This document shows positions 45,681 to 55,035 of a DNA stretch of 64,000 bases, piece after piece. Numbering within the stretch: position 1 is the first letter of the stretch; each line of letters begins with the position of its first letter. The position numbers and the translations under genes are program-made. The notes below the pieces were generated by a model. It did no database searches. It saw nothing but the letters and a program-made list of their open reading frames with translations, and had not been told where the DNA came from. The stretch covers positions 34,006 to 98,005 of the forward strand of contig NZ_SWKN01000013.1 in NCBI RefSeq assembly GCF_005871185.1, read 5' to 3'. This DNA comes from Limnobacter alexandrii. Its GTDB lineage: Bacteria > Pseudomonadota > Gammaproteobacteria > Burkholderiales > Burkholderiaceae_B.

Positions 45681-45962
45681 ATGCCTGCAAGCAAGCGCGC
45701 AACCGAGGAAACCAGCAAGCCGGTGAGCAAAACCGCAAGCAAACCCGTTGCCAAAGCAGAGCCGCCTGAAAGTAAAGCGGCACGCCCGGTGGCCACCACA
45801 CGCAAACCTTCGAAAACGGCGCTTTCCCCCTCTGAGGTGACGCCATTGGCCCTGCTGACGCCCAGCAAACCTGCGCGTCGCCGCAGATCGGGCGCCGCCA
45901 AGCCCAGAAAACTCAAGGGTGCCACTACCACCTGGCCATTTCCAACAGGCTCACGGCCTTAA
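45681..45962 (+). CDS. Small basic Lys/Ala/Pro-rich disordered protein
   Basis: A 93-residue protein, mostly low complexity (K-x-V-S-K-T-A-S-K type repeats, then R-R-R-R-S), strongly basic and expected to be disordered. It resembles histone H1-like or AlgP-like nucleic-acid-binding proteins in composition only. An AAAGGAG site precedes the ATG, supporting a real gene. It lies 18 bp upstream of the yggT-like gene. Confidence 0.5.
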   Translation: MPASKRATEETSKPVSKTASKPVAKAEPPESKAARPVATTRKPSKTALSPSEVTPLALLTPSKPARRRRSGAAKPRKLKGATTTWPFPTGSRP

Positions 45963-45980
45963 CCTGCTGAACGCTTCACT

Positions 45981-46550
45981 ATGCTTCTGATCGATATTTT
46001 GCGCCTACTGCTGGAAACAGCCGCCAGCCTGCTGACTTTTTGTCTCTTGCTGCGCGCCTTGATGCAGTGGGTGCGCATTCACCCCAGTAACCCCCTGTCG
46101 CCATTCATTTTCTCGATGACCGACTGGCTGGTTAAACCCCTGCGCAAGGGCGTGCCAGGCTACGGCGGCATTGACTGGGCATCTATTTTTGGTGCTTTTG
46201 TGGTGTCATTTGTATTGCACATTGTGCTGGTATTGATCTCGGTGGGGCTGTCCAGCGGTGGGCCAGGTGTGGGTTCACTCATTACCTTGACCATACCCAT
46301 TGCGATTTTCTGGGTACTTCGCAACGTGGCTTATCTGCTCATGGGTATTGTGTTGATTCAGGTCATCTTAAGCTGGGTGAATCCGTTCTCACCAATCGCA
46401 TCCATTTTGAATGAACTTTCTCGCCCTTTTCTCGAGCCATTGCGCCGGGTGTTGCCAACAATTGGTAACGTGGATTTGTCGCCTTTGGCATTTTTACTGA
46501 TTTTGCAGATCATCATGATGGTGCTGCAAAGCCTGATGCCAGGGTTTTAA
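45981..46550 (+). CDS. YggT family membrane protein
   Basis: A 189-residue polytopic inner-membrane protein with two YggT repeats; each contains an R-A-L-M-Q-W or P-F-L-E-P-L-R-R signature and hydrophobic segments. S-P-I-A-S-I-L-N-E-L-S-R-P-F is typical of the second repeat. The family is linked to osmotic tolerance and organelle or envelope biogenesis, but its exact role is unclear. A strong terminator follows at 46571. Confidence 0.88.
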   Translation: MLLIDILRLLLETAASLLTFCLLLRALMQWVRIHPSNPLSPFIFSMTDWLVKPLRKGVPGYGGIDWASIFGAFVVSFVLHIVLVLISVGLSSGGPGVGSLITLTIPIAIFWVLRNVAYLLMGIVLIQVILSWVNPFSPIASILNELSRPFLEPLRRVLPTIGNVDLSPLAFLLILQIIMMVLQSLMPGF

Positions 46551-46570
46551 TCGGGCGCTGCGTAGTGAAT

Positions 46571-46599
46571 AAAAAAGCACCCCTCGGGGTGCTTTTTTT
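46571..46599. terminator. Bidirectional terminator between yggT-like and glycine-zipper genes
   Basis: AAAAAAGCACCCC (46571-46583) pairs with GGGGTGCTTTTTT (46586-46598); A- and T-tracts flank both sides, so it serves the convergent genes. Confidence 0.88.
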
Positions 46600-46620
46600 G
46601 TTTCAAGTGCTGGTGGTGAA

Positions 46621-47100
46621 TCAGCGTGTTACCCGGGAAGTGCCACCGCCACTCACAATTCGAACGCGGTCACCCGGGCGGAAGTCTTCGCCAGCGGCAT
46701 CCTGAACGTAGGCGCGCAAGGTGCCGTTGTCCATGCGAACGGTGATTTCAAGACCTTGGCGCGTGGAGGCATTGCGTTCAATGGCTTGGCCTGCTACGCC
46801 ACCTGCTACAGCACCCACAATCGCGCCCACCGCACGGCCGCTACCACCACCCACATTGCTGCCTGCGATGCCGCCGATAATACCACCAGCGGCAGTACCC
46901 ACACCGTTGGTGTCGCCTTGAATGGTCACTGTGCGAACGCTTTCAACCGTGCCTTGCTCAATAATTTGTGCTCGGCGGGTTTCACCTTCCCGGTACACCT
47001 GACCCGAACTGCTTTGGGTGGCGCAACCTGCAAGCGCGGACAGCGCAATCAGGGCCACTGCACCGGTGCTTCTAAAACTGAACTGAATTGACTTGGCCAT
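46621..47100 (-). CDS. Glycine-zipper 2TM-domain outer-membrane lipoprotein
   Basis: A 159-residue lipoprotein of the SlyB-like group. The signal peptide ends with L-A-G-C (Cys26). A glycine-zipper hairpin follows (G-G-I-I-G-G-I-A-G-S-N-V-G and G-A-I-V-G-A-V-A-G-G-V-A-G), and the C-terminal strand region includes T-V-R-M-D-N-G and P-G-D-R-V-R. Expected in the outer membrane; proposed roles are envelope stability or assembly. It is last in a leftward run that begins at accB. Confidence 0.88.
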   Translation of the reverse strand: MAKSIQFSFRSTGAVALIALSALAGCATQSSSGQVYREGETRRAQIIEQGTVESVRTVTIQGDTNGVGTAAGGIIGGIAGSNVGGGSGRAVGAIVGAVAGGVAGQAIERNASTRQGLEITVRMDNGTLRAYVQDAAGEDFRPGDRVRIVSGGGTSRVTR

Positions 47101-47120
47101 GATTTGATTTTCCTTTCAAG

Positions 47121-48077
47121 TTACCAGGGCTGTTGACCAAAAGCGGCTGAATACCTGGACGCAATTTCTTCCCGGCTGTACTGGTAGGTTTGTGGGCCTT
47201 TGACTGCAATTTTCAAGGAGCCCATCAAACTGGCCAGCCTGGCCGCATTCACAATGCCCATGCCTTCTGTAAGGCCATAAAGCAAGCCGCCGCGGTATGC
47301 ATCGCCACAGCCGGTGGGGTCGGCGATGCGTTCTGCTTTAACGCATGGTATGTCGTGTCGTTGACCCTGCGTAAACACCCAACTGCCTTCCGCACCGCGT
47401 GTTACCACAAGTGCTTCCAGCTTTTCTGCGATCTGTTCCAGCGTGAGGCCGGTTCGGTCGCACAACATCTTGGCTTCATAGTCATTGACCGCTGCATACG
47501 TGGCAAGTTCCAAAAACCGGTCAAGTTCTGGTTTGCCAAACATGGGCAAGCCCTGACCCGGATCAAACACGAATGGAATGCCAGCGGCTGCAAATTGTTC
47601 CGCGTGTTGCATCATGCCGTCACGGCCATCGGGGGCAATAATACCCAAGGCCACGTCGCCAGCATCACTTACCTTGTTCAGGTGCGAGTGGCTCATGGCG
47701 CCGGGGTGAAAGGCAGTAATTTGGTTGTCGTCCAGGTCGGTGGTAATGAAGGCCTGTGCGGTGAACTCTTCGCTGACCTGTTTCAGGCAAATGGTTTCAA
47801 TGCCCAGCGTTTGCAGGCGTTGAAAGTAGCCGCCTGCATCATGTCCAATGGTGGCCATGGGCACGGGTTTGCCGCCGAGCATGTTCAAACTGTAGGCAAT
47901 ATTGCCAGCGCAGCCACCCCAGTCCTTGCGAAGGCTGGGCACCAAAAATGCCACGTTCAGGATGTGAACCTGGTCTGGCAAGATTTGATCTTTGAAACGA
48001 CCTTCAAACACCATGATGGTGTCGAATGCAATGGAGCCGCAAATTAAAACGCGCTTGGTGTTGGTTGGGGAATTCAT
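47121..48077 (-). CDS. PfkB-family carbohydrate or nucleoside kinase
   Basis: A 318-residue ribokinase-fold kinase. The substrate motif G-G-C-A-G-N-I-A-Y-S-L near residue 55 and the C-terminal catalytic D-P-T-G-C-G-D-A-Y-R-G-G are clear. In Betaproteobacteria this gene is often annotated adenosine kinase; the true substrate cannot be read from the sequence. It lies in the accB-accC-prmA-DUF3426 run. Confidence 0.9.
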   Translation of the reverse strand: MNSPTNTKRVLICGSIAFDTIMVFEGRFKDQILPDQVHILNVAFLVPSLRKDWGGCAGNIAYSLNMLGGKPVPMATIGHDAGGYFQRLQTLGIETICLKQVSEEFTAQAFITTDLDDNQITAFHPGAMSHSHLNKVSDAGDVALGIIAPDGRDGMMQHAEQFAAAGIPFVFDPGQGLPMFGKPELDRFLELATYAAVNDYEAKMLCDRTGLTLEQIAEKLEALVVTRGAEGSWVFTQGQRHDIPCVKAERIADPTGCGDAYRGGLLYGLTEGMGIVNAARLASLMGSLKIAVKGPQTYQYSREEIASRYSAAFGQQPW

Positions 48078-48114
48078 TGTGAAACAGTCCAGTAATTAAA
48101 AATTGCCCAGGCGC

Positions 48115-48903
48115 TTATTGCTCGCGTGGGCCTTGGTCGAATAATTCAAGCCGAAAGCCGGTTGCGGCGCTTTCAGGCAGTTGCGTGTTCAGGGTGCTCA
48201 GGTTCAAGTATGCCAGCACTTCCACTGTTTTTTTGCCCGCGATCAACGCAGCCTCGCTGGCTGCGTTTTCGTCCCGCAGTTGGTAATCACTTGGGCTCAG
48301 TGATTTGCTGGCCAGTACCAGGCCCTGTGGGTCGAGCAATTCCACCTTCAGGTGGGGCCATTGAGCGGGCAGGGGTAGTGGGTTGTGCAGGGTCAGGTCA
48401 ACCCGCAAATTGTGTTCATCCAGCGCCTGCAGACCACTGCCCTCAACCAGCAAGGCCTGTGTGGCCGGGCTTGCAAACAGGCGTTGTATGTTTGGCCCGG
48501 CTTTGTTGATGTGCTTGGCCAGTTCCGGCGCTTGTTGCAACAGCTCAATGCGCTGCCACCAAAGGGTTTGAATACCAAGCGTGAGCAGCAACGCGATGCA
48601 TGCAGCTTTCAGGGCAGGGCTGCCGTGCTTGAAATTCAGCAGTGGTTTGGTGGGTGCAGTATTGGCGAACAGCGCTTCAGAGCCCGTGCCGTCACCACCG
48701 GTCAGGTTGTGATCGCTGGTGTAAGGTTTGGGGCTTAAATCAAGTTTTTGCCACGCTTCCGTGTCGGCTGAAGTAAGGTGTTCGATGCCGGAAAACACGG
48801 TTTGGCAATGCCCACAGCGCACCTTGCCTTCATGCATTTGCAGTTGGCCAGAGGTGACTTTGAACAGGGTGTTGCAGTTGGGGCAGCGTGTGGCAAGGCT
48901 CAT
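48115..48903 (-). CDS. Zinc-ribbon and DUF3426 membrane protein
   Basis: A 262-residue protein. An N-terminal zinc ribbon (C7/C10 and C30/C33 with G-K-V-R-C-G-H-C) is followed by a linker, one transmembrane segment at about 103-119 and a DUF3426 domain. It is usually located next to prmA in Betaproteobacteria and has no known function. The gap to prmA is 37 bp. Confidence 0.9.
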   Translation of the reverse strand: MSLATRCPNCNTLFKVTSGQLQMHEGKVRCGHCQTVFSGIEHLTSADTEAWQKLDLSPKPYTSDHNLTGGDGTGSEALFANTAPTKPLLNFKHGSPALKAACIALLLTLGIQTLWWQRIELLQQAPELAKHINKAGPNIQRLFASPATQALLVEGSGLQALDEHNLRVDLTLHNPLPLPAQWPHLKVELLDPQGLVLASKSLSPSDYQLRDENAASEAALIAGKKTVEVLAYLNLSTLNTQLPESAATGFRLELFDQGPREQ

Positions 48904-48940
48904 GGCACTAGTTTAACCTTGCGGCACGACTGGTTTGCGA

Positions 48941-49834
48941 TCAGTCAGCGGCTTTTTGGCCGTGCAGGCAAACCCAGCCATCGCGTTCGGCCCACACAGC
49001 CAAATTGATCCATTGGCGGTAGTGGGCGATCACTTCTTCGGCCTGACGGGCCAACACACCTGAAAGCACCAATTGGCCACCTGCTTCAACATGGTTGCAC
49101 AGCGAAGGCGCCAATACTTTCAGTGGGTTGGACAGAATATTGGCCACTACCACCGGGAACTGGCGCTTGGCCAGTGGAAAGTCGGGCAAACCGCAGGGCA
49201 TTTCAACACCGTTGTTGCTGGCATTGTAGGCGGTGCTGTCCACAGCCTGGGGGTCGATGTCGACGCCGATGGCTTCAGATGCACCCAATTTAAGTGCAGC
49301 AATGCCCAAAATGCCGGAGCCGCAACCGTAGTCCAGCACACTTTGGCCTTTCAGTGGAAATTCGCTGAGCCAACGCAGGCAAAGGGCCGTGGTGGGGTGT
49401 GAGCCCGTGCCGAAAGCGAGCCCAGGGTCGAGCACCAGGTTGATTCGATCGTCGATGTGTTGGGGTTCGTGCCAAGAGGGCACAATCCACAGGCGTGCAG
49501 AAATGGGGATGGGATCGAATTGCGATTGGGTCAGGCGTACCCAGTCTTCTTGAGGCACATCGGTGTAATCAATTTCGGCATCGCCCAGCAATTCAGCTGG
49601 AATTTCGCCGAAAATTTGCGCACCTTCGGCTTTGTTGCGAAACAAGGCCACCACATTGTTCAGGTTCCACGCCGCCGATTCAGGCTCCATGCCTGGCTCG
49701 CCGAACAAGGGTTGTTCGTCTTCGCTGTCGGCATTGGCGTCTTCCAGGCTGACCGCCAAAGCCCCCAGCTCCATGAGCAGGTCCGACACTTCGTCGGCTT
49801 GTTCAAAGGGCAGGGTAAGTTTGGCTTGTATCAT
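48941..49834 (-). CDS. prmA: Ribosomal protein L11 methyltransferase
   Basis: Trimethylates lysines of ribosomal protein L11 using S-adenosylmethionine. The 297-residue protein has G-T-G-S-H-P-T-T before the SAM motif [15 protein letters not shown], then I-D-I-D-P-Q-A and [10 protein letters not shown], the N-P-L substrate motif. The ATG overlaps the accC stop by 4 bases (ATGA). The accB-accC-prmA order is conserved in this order of bacteria. Confidence 0.96.
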   Translation of the reverse strand: MIQAKLTLPFEQADEVSDLLMELGALAVSLEDANADSEDEQPLFGEPGMEPESAAWNLNNVVALFRNKAEGAQIFGEIPAELLGDAEIDYTDVPQEDWVRLTQSQFDPIPISARLWIVPSWHEPQHIDDRINLVLDPGLAFGTGSHPTTALCLRWLSEFPLKGQSVLDYGCGSGILGIAALKLGASEAIGVDIDPQAVDSTAYNASNNGVEMPCGLPDFPLAKRQFPVVVANILSNPLKVLAPSLCNHVEAGGQLVLSGVLARQAEEVIAHYRQWINLAVWAERDGWVCLHGQKAAD

Positions 49835-51180
49835 TTGAAACGTGCTTCGAGTTTGTGCTCAAGGTAGTGAATGCTGGTGCCACCCTCGACAAAGCGGGCG
49901 TCCTCCATCAATTCACGGTGCAGCGCGGTGTTGGTTTTAATGCCGTCAACCACCAATTCGGACAAAGCCTGACGCATGCGGGCCATGGCCTGCTTGCGGT
50001 CTTCGCCATAGGTGATCACTTTTGCGATCATGGAATCGTAGTGAGGTGGCACGTTGTAACCGCTGTACACATGCGAATCTACGCGTACACCAGGGCCACC
50101 CGGTGCATGCCAGTTCTTGATTGGGCCTGGTGAGGGCACAAACTTGAACGGGTCTTCGGCGTTGATTCGGCATTCGATGGCATGGCCACGGAATTCAATG
50201 TCACGTTGGCGGAAGCGCAATTTCTGGCCGGCGGCGATTCGAATTTGCTCTTGAACAATGTCCACACCTGTAATCATTTCGGTGACCGGGTGTTCAACCT
50301 GAACGCGGGTGTTCATCTCGATGAAGTAGAACTCGCCGTTCTCGTAGAGGAATTCGAATGTGCCAGCGCCACGGTAACCAATTTTGCGGCAGGCCTCAGC
50401 GCAGCGTTCGCCAATGCGCTCGATCAGGCGGCGTGGAATATTTGGCGCCGGTGCTTCCTCAATTACTTTTTGGTGGCGGCGTTGCATGGAGCAATCGCGC
50501 TCACCCAGCCACACGGCATTCTTGTGCTCGTCAGCCAGAATTTGAATTTCGATGTGGCGAGGGTTTTCAAGGAATTTTTCCATGTAAACCGCGGGGTTGT
50601 TGAATGCTGAACCCGCTTCGGTTTTTGTCATGGTGACCGCATTCAGCAGTGCCGCTTCGGTGTGCACCACACGCATACCGCGACCGCCGCCGCCGCCGGC
50701 CGCCTTGATAATGACCGGATAGCCTACTTGCCGTGCAATTTTCACGATTTCGCGTGGATCGTCGGGCAATTCGCCCTCAGAGCCTGGTACGCAGGGCACG
50801 CCTGCAGCAATCATCGCGCGCTTGGCGGACACCTTGTCGCCCATCAGCAAGATGGATTCTGCACGGGGGCCAATGAACACAAAACCGCTTTTCTCAACCC
50901 GGTCGGCAAAGCTGGCGTTCTCGGACAGAAATCCGTAACCGGGGTGAATGGCTTCCGAATCGGTGACTTCGGCTGCACTAATGATGGCTGGAATGTTCAG
51001 GTAGCTTTCTTTGGAGCTGGGCGGGCCAATACAAACCGACTCGTCGGCCAGCTTCACATACTTTGCATCCACGTCGGCAGTGGAATACACCGCCACGGTT
51101 TTAATGCCCATTTCTTTGCAGGCGCGAAGAATGCGCAGGGCTATTTCGCCGCGATTGGCGATCAGTATTTTTCCAAACAT
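49831..51180 (-). CDS. accC: Acetyl-CoA carboxylase biotin carboxylase
   Basis: Carboxylates biotin bound to AccB with bicarbonate and ATP, the first half of malonyl-CoA synthesis. From the ATG at 51180 ([14 protein letters not shown]) it is 449 residues. The glycine-rich ATP lid [11 protein letters not shown] and the [10 protein letters not shown] segment are present. The frame is open 45 bases further, but that region overlaps the accB end. It follows accB by 16 bp. Confidence 0.97.
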   Translation of the reverse strand: MFGKILIANRGEIALRILRACKEMGIKTVAVYSTADVDAKYVKLADESVCIGPPSSKESYLNIPAIISAAEVTDSEAIHPGYGFLSENASFADRVEKSGFVFIGPRAESILLMGDKVSAKRAMIAAGVPCVPGSEGELPDDPREIVKIARQVGYPVIIKAAGGGGGRGMRVVHTEAALLNAVTMTKTEAGSAFNNPAVYMEKFLENPRHIEIQILADEHKNAVWLGERDCSMQRRHQKVIEEAPAPNIPRRLIERIGERCAEACRKIGYRGAGTFEFLYENGEFYFIEMNTRVQVEHPVTEMITGVDIVQEQIRIAAGQKLRFRQRDIEFRGHAIECRINAEDPFKFVPSPGPIKNWHAPGGPGVRVDSHVYSGYNVPPHYDSMIAKVITYGEDRKQAMARMRQALSELVVDGIKTNTALHRELMEDARFVEGGTSIHYLEHKLEARFK

Positions 51181-51196
51181 GGTGGCTGCTCCTGTT

Positions 51197-51664
51197 CTAT
51201 TCAATGACGAATAGAGCTTGACCAAACTCCACGGGTTGACCGTTTTCGACCAAGATGGCCTTCACAACACCAGACTTGTCGCACTCAATTTCATTGAGCA
51301 GCTTCATGGCTTCAATAATGCAAATGGTTTGGCCTTCCTTCACCGTGCTGCCAATTTCCACGAAATTGGAGGCACCAGGGCTTGGCGCGCGGTAAAACGT
51401 GCCCACCATGGGTGAAGTCACTTTGTGGCCAGCGTCTGCAGGCGCTGCCGCAGGAGTTTCCACAGCAGCGGCGGTCGCAGTGGCTGCGGCAGGCGCTGCC
51501 ACCGCTGCTGGCGCTTGCTGCATCATTTGCTGTGGCATGGCCATGGTGTATTGGGGCTGACTTTTGACGATACGTACCTTGCCTTCGCCTTCAGTCACTT
51601 CCAGTTCGGAAATGTCAGATTCGGCGACCAGGTCGATCAATGTTTTTAGCTTTCTGAGGTCCAT
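51197..51664 (-). CDS. accB: Acetyl-CoA carboxylase biotin carboxyl carrier protein
   Basis: Carries the covalently bound biotin between AccC and the carboxyltransferase. The 155-residue protein has an N-terminal dimerisation part, an Ala/Pro-rich linker (about 45-80) and a biotinyl domain with E-A-M-K where Lys121 is biotinylated. A TGGAGC site precedes the ATG. A long hairpin lies 23 bases upstream (51687-51714). Confidence 0.97.
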   Translation of the reverse strand: MDLRKLKTLIDLVAESDISELEVTEGEGKVRIVKSQPQYTMAMPQQMMQQAPAAVAAPAAATATAAAVETPAAAPADAGHKVTSPMVGTFYRAPSPGASNFVEIGSTVKEGQTICIIEAMKLLNEIECDKSGVVKAILVENGQPVEFGQALFVIE

Positions 51665-51686
51665 TTACTTGCTCCATCTAGGGAGG

Positions 51687-51714
51687 TTGGTTTTGTATGG
51701 CAATACACAACCAA
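51687..51714 (-). promoter_or_regulatory. Hairpin upstream of accB
   Basis: TTGGTTTTGTAT (51687-51698) and ATACACAACCAA (51703-51714) pair with a single mismatch around a GGCA loop. It is within the accB leader or promoter region on the minus strand and may be an operator or attenuating structure. Role not known. Confidence 0.45.
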
Positions 51715-51843
51715 GCGCGAGGTGAATTGAGCCTAACTTCGCTTAGTGTGCACTGAAAATCAATTATTTTCTACCGTGACGGGCCTTGATGAACCTTGCT
51801 TCGTGGTTCGCCCTGGTCAGGCGTTGCGTGAGCATACCCGATT

Positions 51844-52341
51844 TTAACGTGGCAGTGCGTTAGTGATAGTACTCATCTGTATTCTGCCGGCTTCTGTGAG
51901 TATTTTATTACCATTTTCGTCCAAAATGACGGTAAACGGTAATCCTCCTTGTTGGTTGCCAAGTGCTTTTCCAAGTTCAGTGCCAGTCATGCCGGCAAGC
52001 ACGATCGGGTAATTTACTGGTGTTTTTTTCAGAAATTGGTCGACGTTAGAAGGTGAATCAATAGCGATGCCAATCAGCTCGATATTCTGGGCCTGTAGTT
52101 GGGGGTATAACTCATCGAGTTCCGGCATTTCTTCCACACAGGGGGGGCACCACGTTGCCCAAAAATTGAGCACGACTACCTTGCCTTTCAATGCACCCAA
52201 ATCGAGTGAGCCTCCTTGTGGCGTCTCAAAGGTGTAGCCAGCCAGTGGATAATCGGGGCCGCCTTGTGGCTTCAAGCCAAAATACAGGCCAATCGCCAAA
52301 GCAAGAACCGCGGTAATAACAGGAATCAGTTTGTTTTTCAT
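51844..52341 (-). CDS. TlpA-like membrane-anchored thiol-disulfide oxidoreductase
   Basis: A 165-residue thioredoxin-fold protein with an N-terminal transmembrane anchor (about 5-22) and the active site W-A-T-W-C-P-P-C (C65, C68), so it faces the periplasm and reduces disulfides, possibly in cytochrome c maturation. The cis-proline region G-G-L-P-F-T-V follows. The ATG overlaps the end of the upstream gene by 4 bases. A 179-bp gap separates it from accB. Confidence 0.9.
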   Translation of the reverse strand: MKNKLIPVITAVLALAIGLYFGLKPQGGPDYPLAGYTFETPQGGSLDLGALKGKVVVLNFWATWCPPCVEEMPELDELYPQLQAQNIELIGIAIDSPSNVDQFLKKTPVNYPIVLAGMTGTELGKALGNQQGGLPFTVILDENGNKILTEAGRIQMSTITNALPR

Positions 52342-52940
52342 GGTGCTTCTATCAGGCGGGTCAAGCCCGCAATGTCAGTTTGAAAAGGGGTGCCGTCACT
52401 TGCTTGTCGGTTGAGCAAGCCGCGGCGTTGAATCGGGCTGGCCACACCCAACTGGAACCAGCGCTGTTTCCAGCGAAAGGCCACGGCCGGGAATGATTTG
52501 CCAGCCAGCAAGGCGTCCTCGCAGGCATCGAAGTTGATGTTTTGGTTAAGCAGCCAGTAGTCCACTTCTTTTTCGTCGTCTGCAAACGCAATAATGTGCA
52601 CATCGGAATGCGCGCTGCCAGTGCCATTGACCGCTGCGCCATACACAATGGGCTCGAATTGTTGAATACCTTGCATGAATTGGAGCGCAACTTCGCGCAA
52701 TTCGTTCAATTCGCCGGGCTGGCTGTCGGCTTGAAACAGGGCCTGATAGGCGCGCAATTCATCCTGAATATCTTGATCAGAGGGTAGTCGGTCACGTGGA
52801 ATGCGCTGTTTTCCAAGCAGGGCTTTCACAGCCTGGTTGCGTGCTGTGCTGTAGTCGAGGCCTTCCTCGGCGATCAGTCGGGCTGCCGTCATCGCAATTT
52901 CTATGCGAAGTTCGTCTTGCGGGGCGAAGAATTCTTCCAT
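52338..52940 (-). CDS. Hypothetical protein with nucleotidyltransferase-like segment
   Basis: A 200-residue protein divergent from mpl. Its N-terminal ~90 residues are helical, with conserved-looking E-E-G-L-D-Y-S-T-A-R-N-Q-A. A middle segment V-Y-G-A-A-V-N-G-T-G-S-A-H-S-D-V resembles the G-S-x-x-S-D loop of nucleotidyltransferases, but the downstream acidic residues are not convincing. Homologues exist at this position in Burkholderiales without a function, to my knowledge. Confidence 0.7.
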   Translation of the reverse strand: MEEFFAPQDELRIEIAMTAARLIAEEGLDYSTARNQAVKALLGKQRIPRDRLPSDQDIQDELRAYQALFQADSQPGELNELREVALQFMQGIQQFEPIVYGAAVNGTGSAHSDVHIIAFADDEKEVDYWLLNQNINFDACEDALLAGKSFPAVAFRWKQRWFQLGVASPIQRRGLLNRQASDGTPFQTDIAGLTRLIEAP

Positions 52941-53002
52941 ACCGGCAGTGTATCCAAATTCACAGGCACTACAATATGGGCTTGACCTGAAAGGAAGAAA
53001 GA

Positions 53003-54394
53003 ATGCACATCCACATCCTCGGGATTTGTGGCACCTTCATGGGCGGCGTTGCCCAGTTGGCCAAGGCTTTGGGCCACACCGTGACCGGCTGCGATGCCAA
53101 TGTTTATCCACCCATGAGCACTCAGCTGACCCAGGCTGGTATTGATTTGACCGAGGGTTTTGGCGTGGAGCAGTTGGCCATCAAGCCCGATTTGTGGGTA
53201 GTGGGCAATGTGGTGTCACGTGGCAACCCTTTGATGGAAGCCATTTTGAACATGGGCTTGCCGTACACCAGCGGCCCCCAGTGGGTGGGTGAACATATTT
53301 TGCGCGGCCGAAAGGTGCTGGCTGTGGCGGGTACGCATGGCAAAACCAGCACCAGCTCCATGTTGGCTTGGGTGTTGCAGCAGGCTGGTTTAAGCCCCGG
53401 CTTTTTGATCGGCGGCGTGCCTGGCGGCTTTGGTGTGTCGGCCACACTGGGGCAGGGTGACTGTTTTGTAATTGAAGCCGACGAGTACGACACCGCATTT
53501 TTTGACAAGCGTTCCAAGTTTGTACATTACCGCCCGGTGGTGGCTGTGCTGAACAACCTGGAGTTCGATCATGCTGATATCTTCCCCGATCTGGCTGCGA
53601 TCGAAACTCAATTTCACCATTTGGTGCGCACCGTACCCTCTGAAGGGCGAGTGATCTGCCCCGCAGCCACGGATTCGCTGGAGCGGGTTCTGAAGCGGGG
53701 TTGCTGGACCCCGGTTGAACGTTTTTCAGCCCATGGTGATGATGCGCCGTGGCAAGCCAAGGTGTTGGGAGCCTCCAAATTCGAAGTGTTGAAGAATGGT
53801 GAAGTGAAAGGCCTGGTGGCATGGGACTGGTCGGGTGTGCACAATGTGAACAACGCCCTTGCTGTAATTGCGGCTGCCCATGCTGTGGGGGTTAAGGTGG
53901 CAGACGCCTGCAAGGCGCTGAGTGAATTTCCCGGCGTGAAGCGCCGCATGGAATTGCGTGGTGAGGCAGCAGGCGTGAAGGTGTACGACGACTTTGCGCA
54001 CCACCCAACGGCCATCGCTACCACGCTGGAAGGCGCGAAAGCCCGAATGGCAGAAATTGCAGCAGCGGAAGGCAAACCTGTGGGTCGCCTGATTGCTTTG
54101 TTTGAACCTAGGTCCAACACCATGAAAATGGGAACCCTTGCACAGGCTTTGCCAGCCTCGTTTGATGAGGCCCAGTCTGTGGTGTGCTACACCGCGGGCA
54201 TTCAGTGGAATGTGCGCGACACACTGGGCAGTTTGGGCTCGCGCCTTTTCACCAGCGATGAGTTGAGCGAAGTGATTGATCATGTTGTGGCGCAAGCCCA
54301 GCCTGGCGACTGGATTGTGGCCATGAGTAACGGCTCATTTGGCGGTGTTCACCAAAAATTGATCGACGCTCTCGCTTCAGGGGTAAGGGTTTGA
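53003..54394 (+). CDS. mpl: UDP-N-acetylmuramate:tripeptide ligase Mpl
   Basis: A peptidoglycan-recycling ligase that joins recovered tripeptide (L-Ala-D-Glu-mDAP) to UDP-MurNAc. The 463 residues have a Rossmann-type N domain (I-L-G-I-C-G-T-F-M-G-G), a central ATPase with A-G-T-H-G-K-T-S-T near residue 110, and the C domain with F-A-H-H-P-T-A and E-P-R-S-N-T. It lacks any sign of being murC, whose start differs (C-G-T-F-M-G is Mpl-type). It begins a seven-gene run in which stops and starts mostly overlap. Confidence 0.95.
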   Translation: MHIHILGICGTFMGGVAQLAKALGHTVTGCDANVYPPMSTQLTQAGIDLTEGFGVEQLAIKPDLWVVGNVVSRGNPLMEAILNMGLPYTSGPQWVGEHILRGRKVLAVAGTHGKTSTSSMLAWVLQQAGLSPGFLIGGVPGGFGVSATLGQGDCFVIEADEYDTAFFDKRSKFVHYRPVVAVLNNLEFDHADIFPDLAAIETQFHHLVRTVPSEGRVICPAATDSLERVLKRGCWTPVERFSAHGDDAPWQAKVLGASKFEVLKNGEVKGLVAWDWSGVHNVNNALAVIAAAHAVGVKVADACKALSEFPGVKRRMELRGEAAGVKVYDDFAHHPTAIATTLEGAKARMAEIAAAEGKPVGRLIALFEPRSNTMKMGTLAQALPASFDEAQSVVCYTAGIQWNVRDTLGSLGSRLFTSDELSEVIDHVVAQAQPGDWIVAMSNGSFGGVHQKLIDALASGVRV

Positions 54395-55035
54395 CGCCTT
54401 TTGTATTCAGTAGCCCCGGTGGCTTTGCGCGCACGGGTGGGGTGGCCGACCTGGTGGTGTATTTGCATGGGTTTCGCTCGTCTTCCAAGTCAGTGAAGGC
54501 ACAAAAAATGATCGATGCCTTCGACCAGGCCGGTTTGAGCAGCCATTTGTGGGTGCCTGATTTGCCCGTATCACCAGCACAGGCCTTGGCCCTGATTAAC
54601 CAGCACCTGGATGCCCGTTTGCACAGCCAGCCCGACTTGTCGCTGACCTTCATTGGTAGTTCTTTGGGTGGTTATTACGCCACGGTATTGGGAGAGTTGC
54701 ATGTTCAGGCGTCGGTGGTGTTGTTGAACCCAGCCATCAAGCCTTATGACGATTTGCAGGACCAAATCGGCAAAAAGAAGGTGTATTTTTCAGATGAAGA
54801 AATCGAGTTTGTTCCCGCTTATCTGGGCGACTTAAAAGCCATGGAGCAAACCAGCCTGACCGACCCGCAACGTTACTTTTTGGTGGCTGCCCGGGACGAT
54901 GAGGTGCTGAACTGTGACACCATGCTGGCGCGTTACCACGGTGCACACCAATTGCACTTGCTGGGTTCAGACCATGCGCTGAGCGATTTCGATGAAATTT
55001 TGCCCTTTGTGAAATTGGCTGTGGGTTTGCCATGA
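54391..55035 (+). CDS. YqiA/YcfP-type alpha/beta-fold esterase
   Basis: A 214-residue cytosolic hydrolase. V-Y-L-H-G-F-R-S-S-S and F-I-G-S-S-L-G-G-Y-Y-A-T form the oxyanion and nucleophile elbow; H near L-G-S-D-H-A-L-S is the expected catalytic histidine. The TTG start overlaps the mpl stop (TTGA) behind a GGGGTAAGGG site. YqiA-type proteins hydrolyse acyl-CoA or esters in vitro; physiological role unknown. Confidence 0.88.
   Translation: MTPFVFSSPGGFARTGGVADLVVYLHGFRSSSKSVKAQKMIDAFDQAGLSSHLWVPDLPVSPAQALALINQHLDARLHSQPDLSLTFIGSSLGGYYATVLGELHVQASVVLLNPAIKPYDDLQDQIGKKKVYFSDEEIEFVPAYLGDLKAMEQTSLTDPQRYFLVAARDDEVLNCDTMLARYHGAHQLHLLGSDHALSDFDEILPFVKLAVGLP

Noticed and set aside
47190..48047. A 285-codon plus-strand frame opposite the PfkB kinase
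   Set aside because: Composition is unlike a real protein and the kinase motifs on the other strand are intact.
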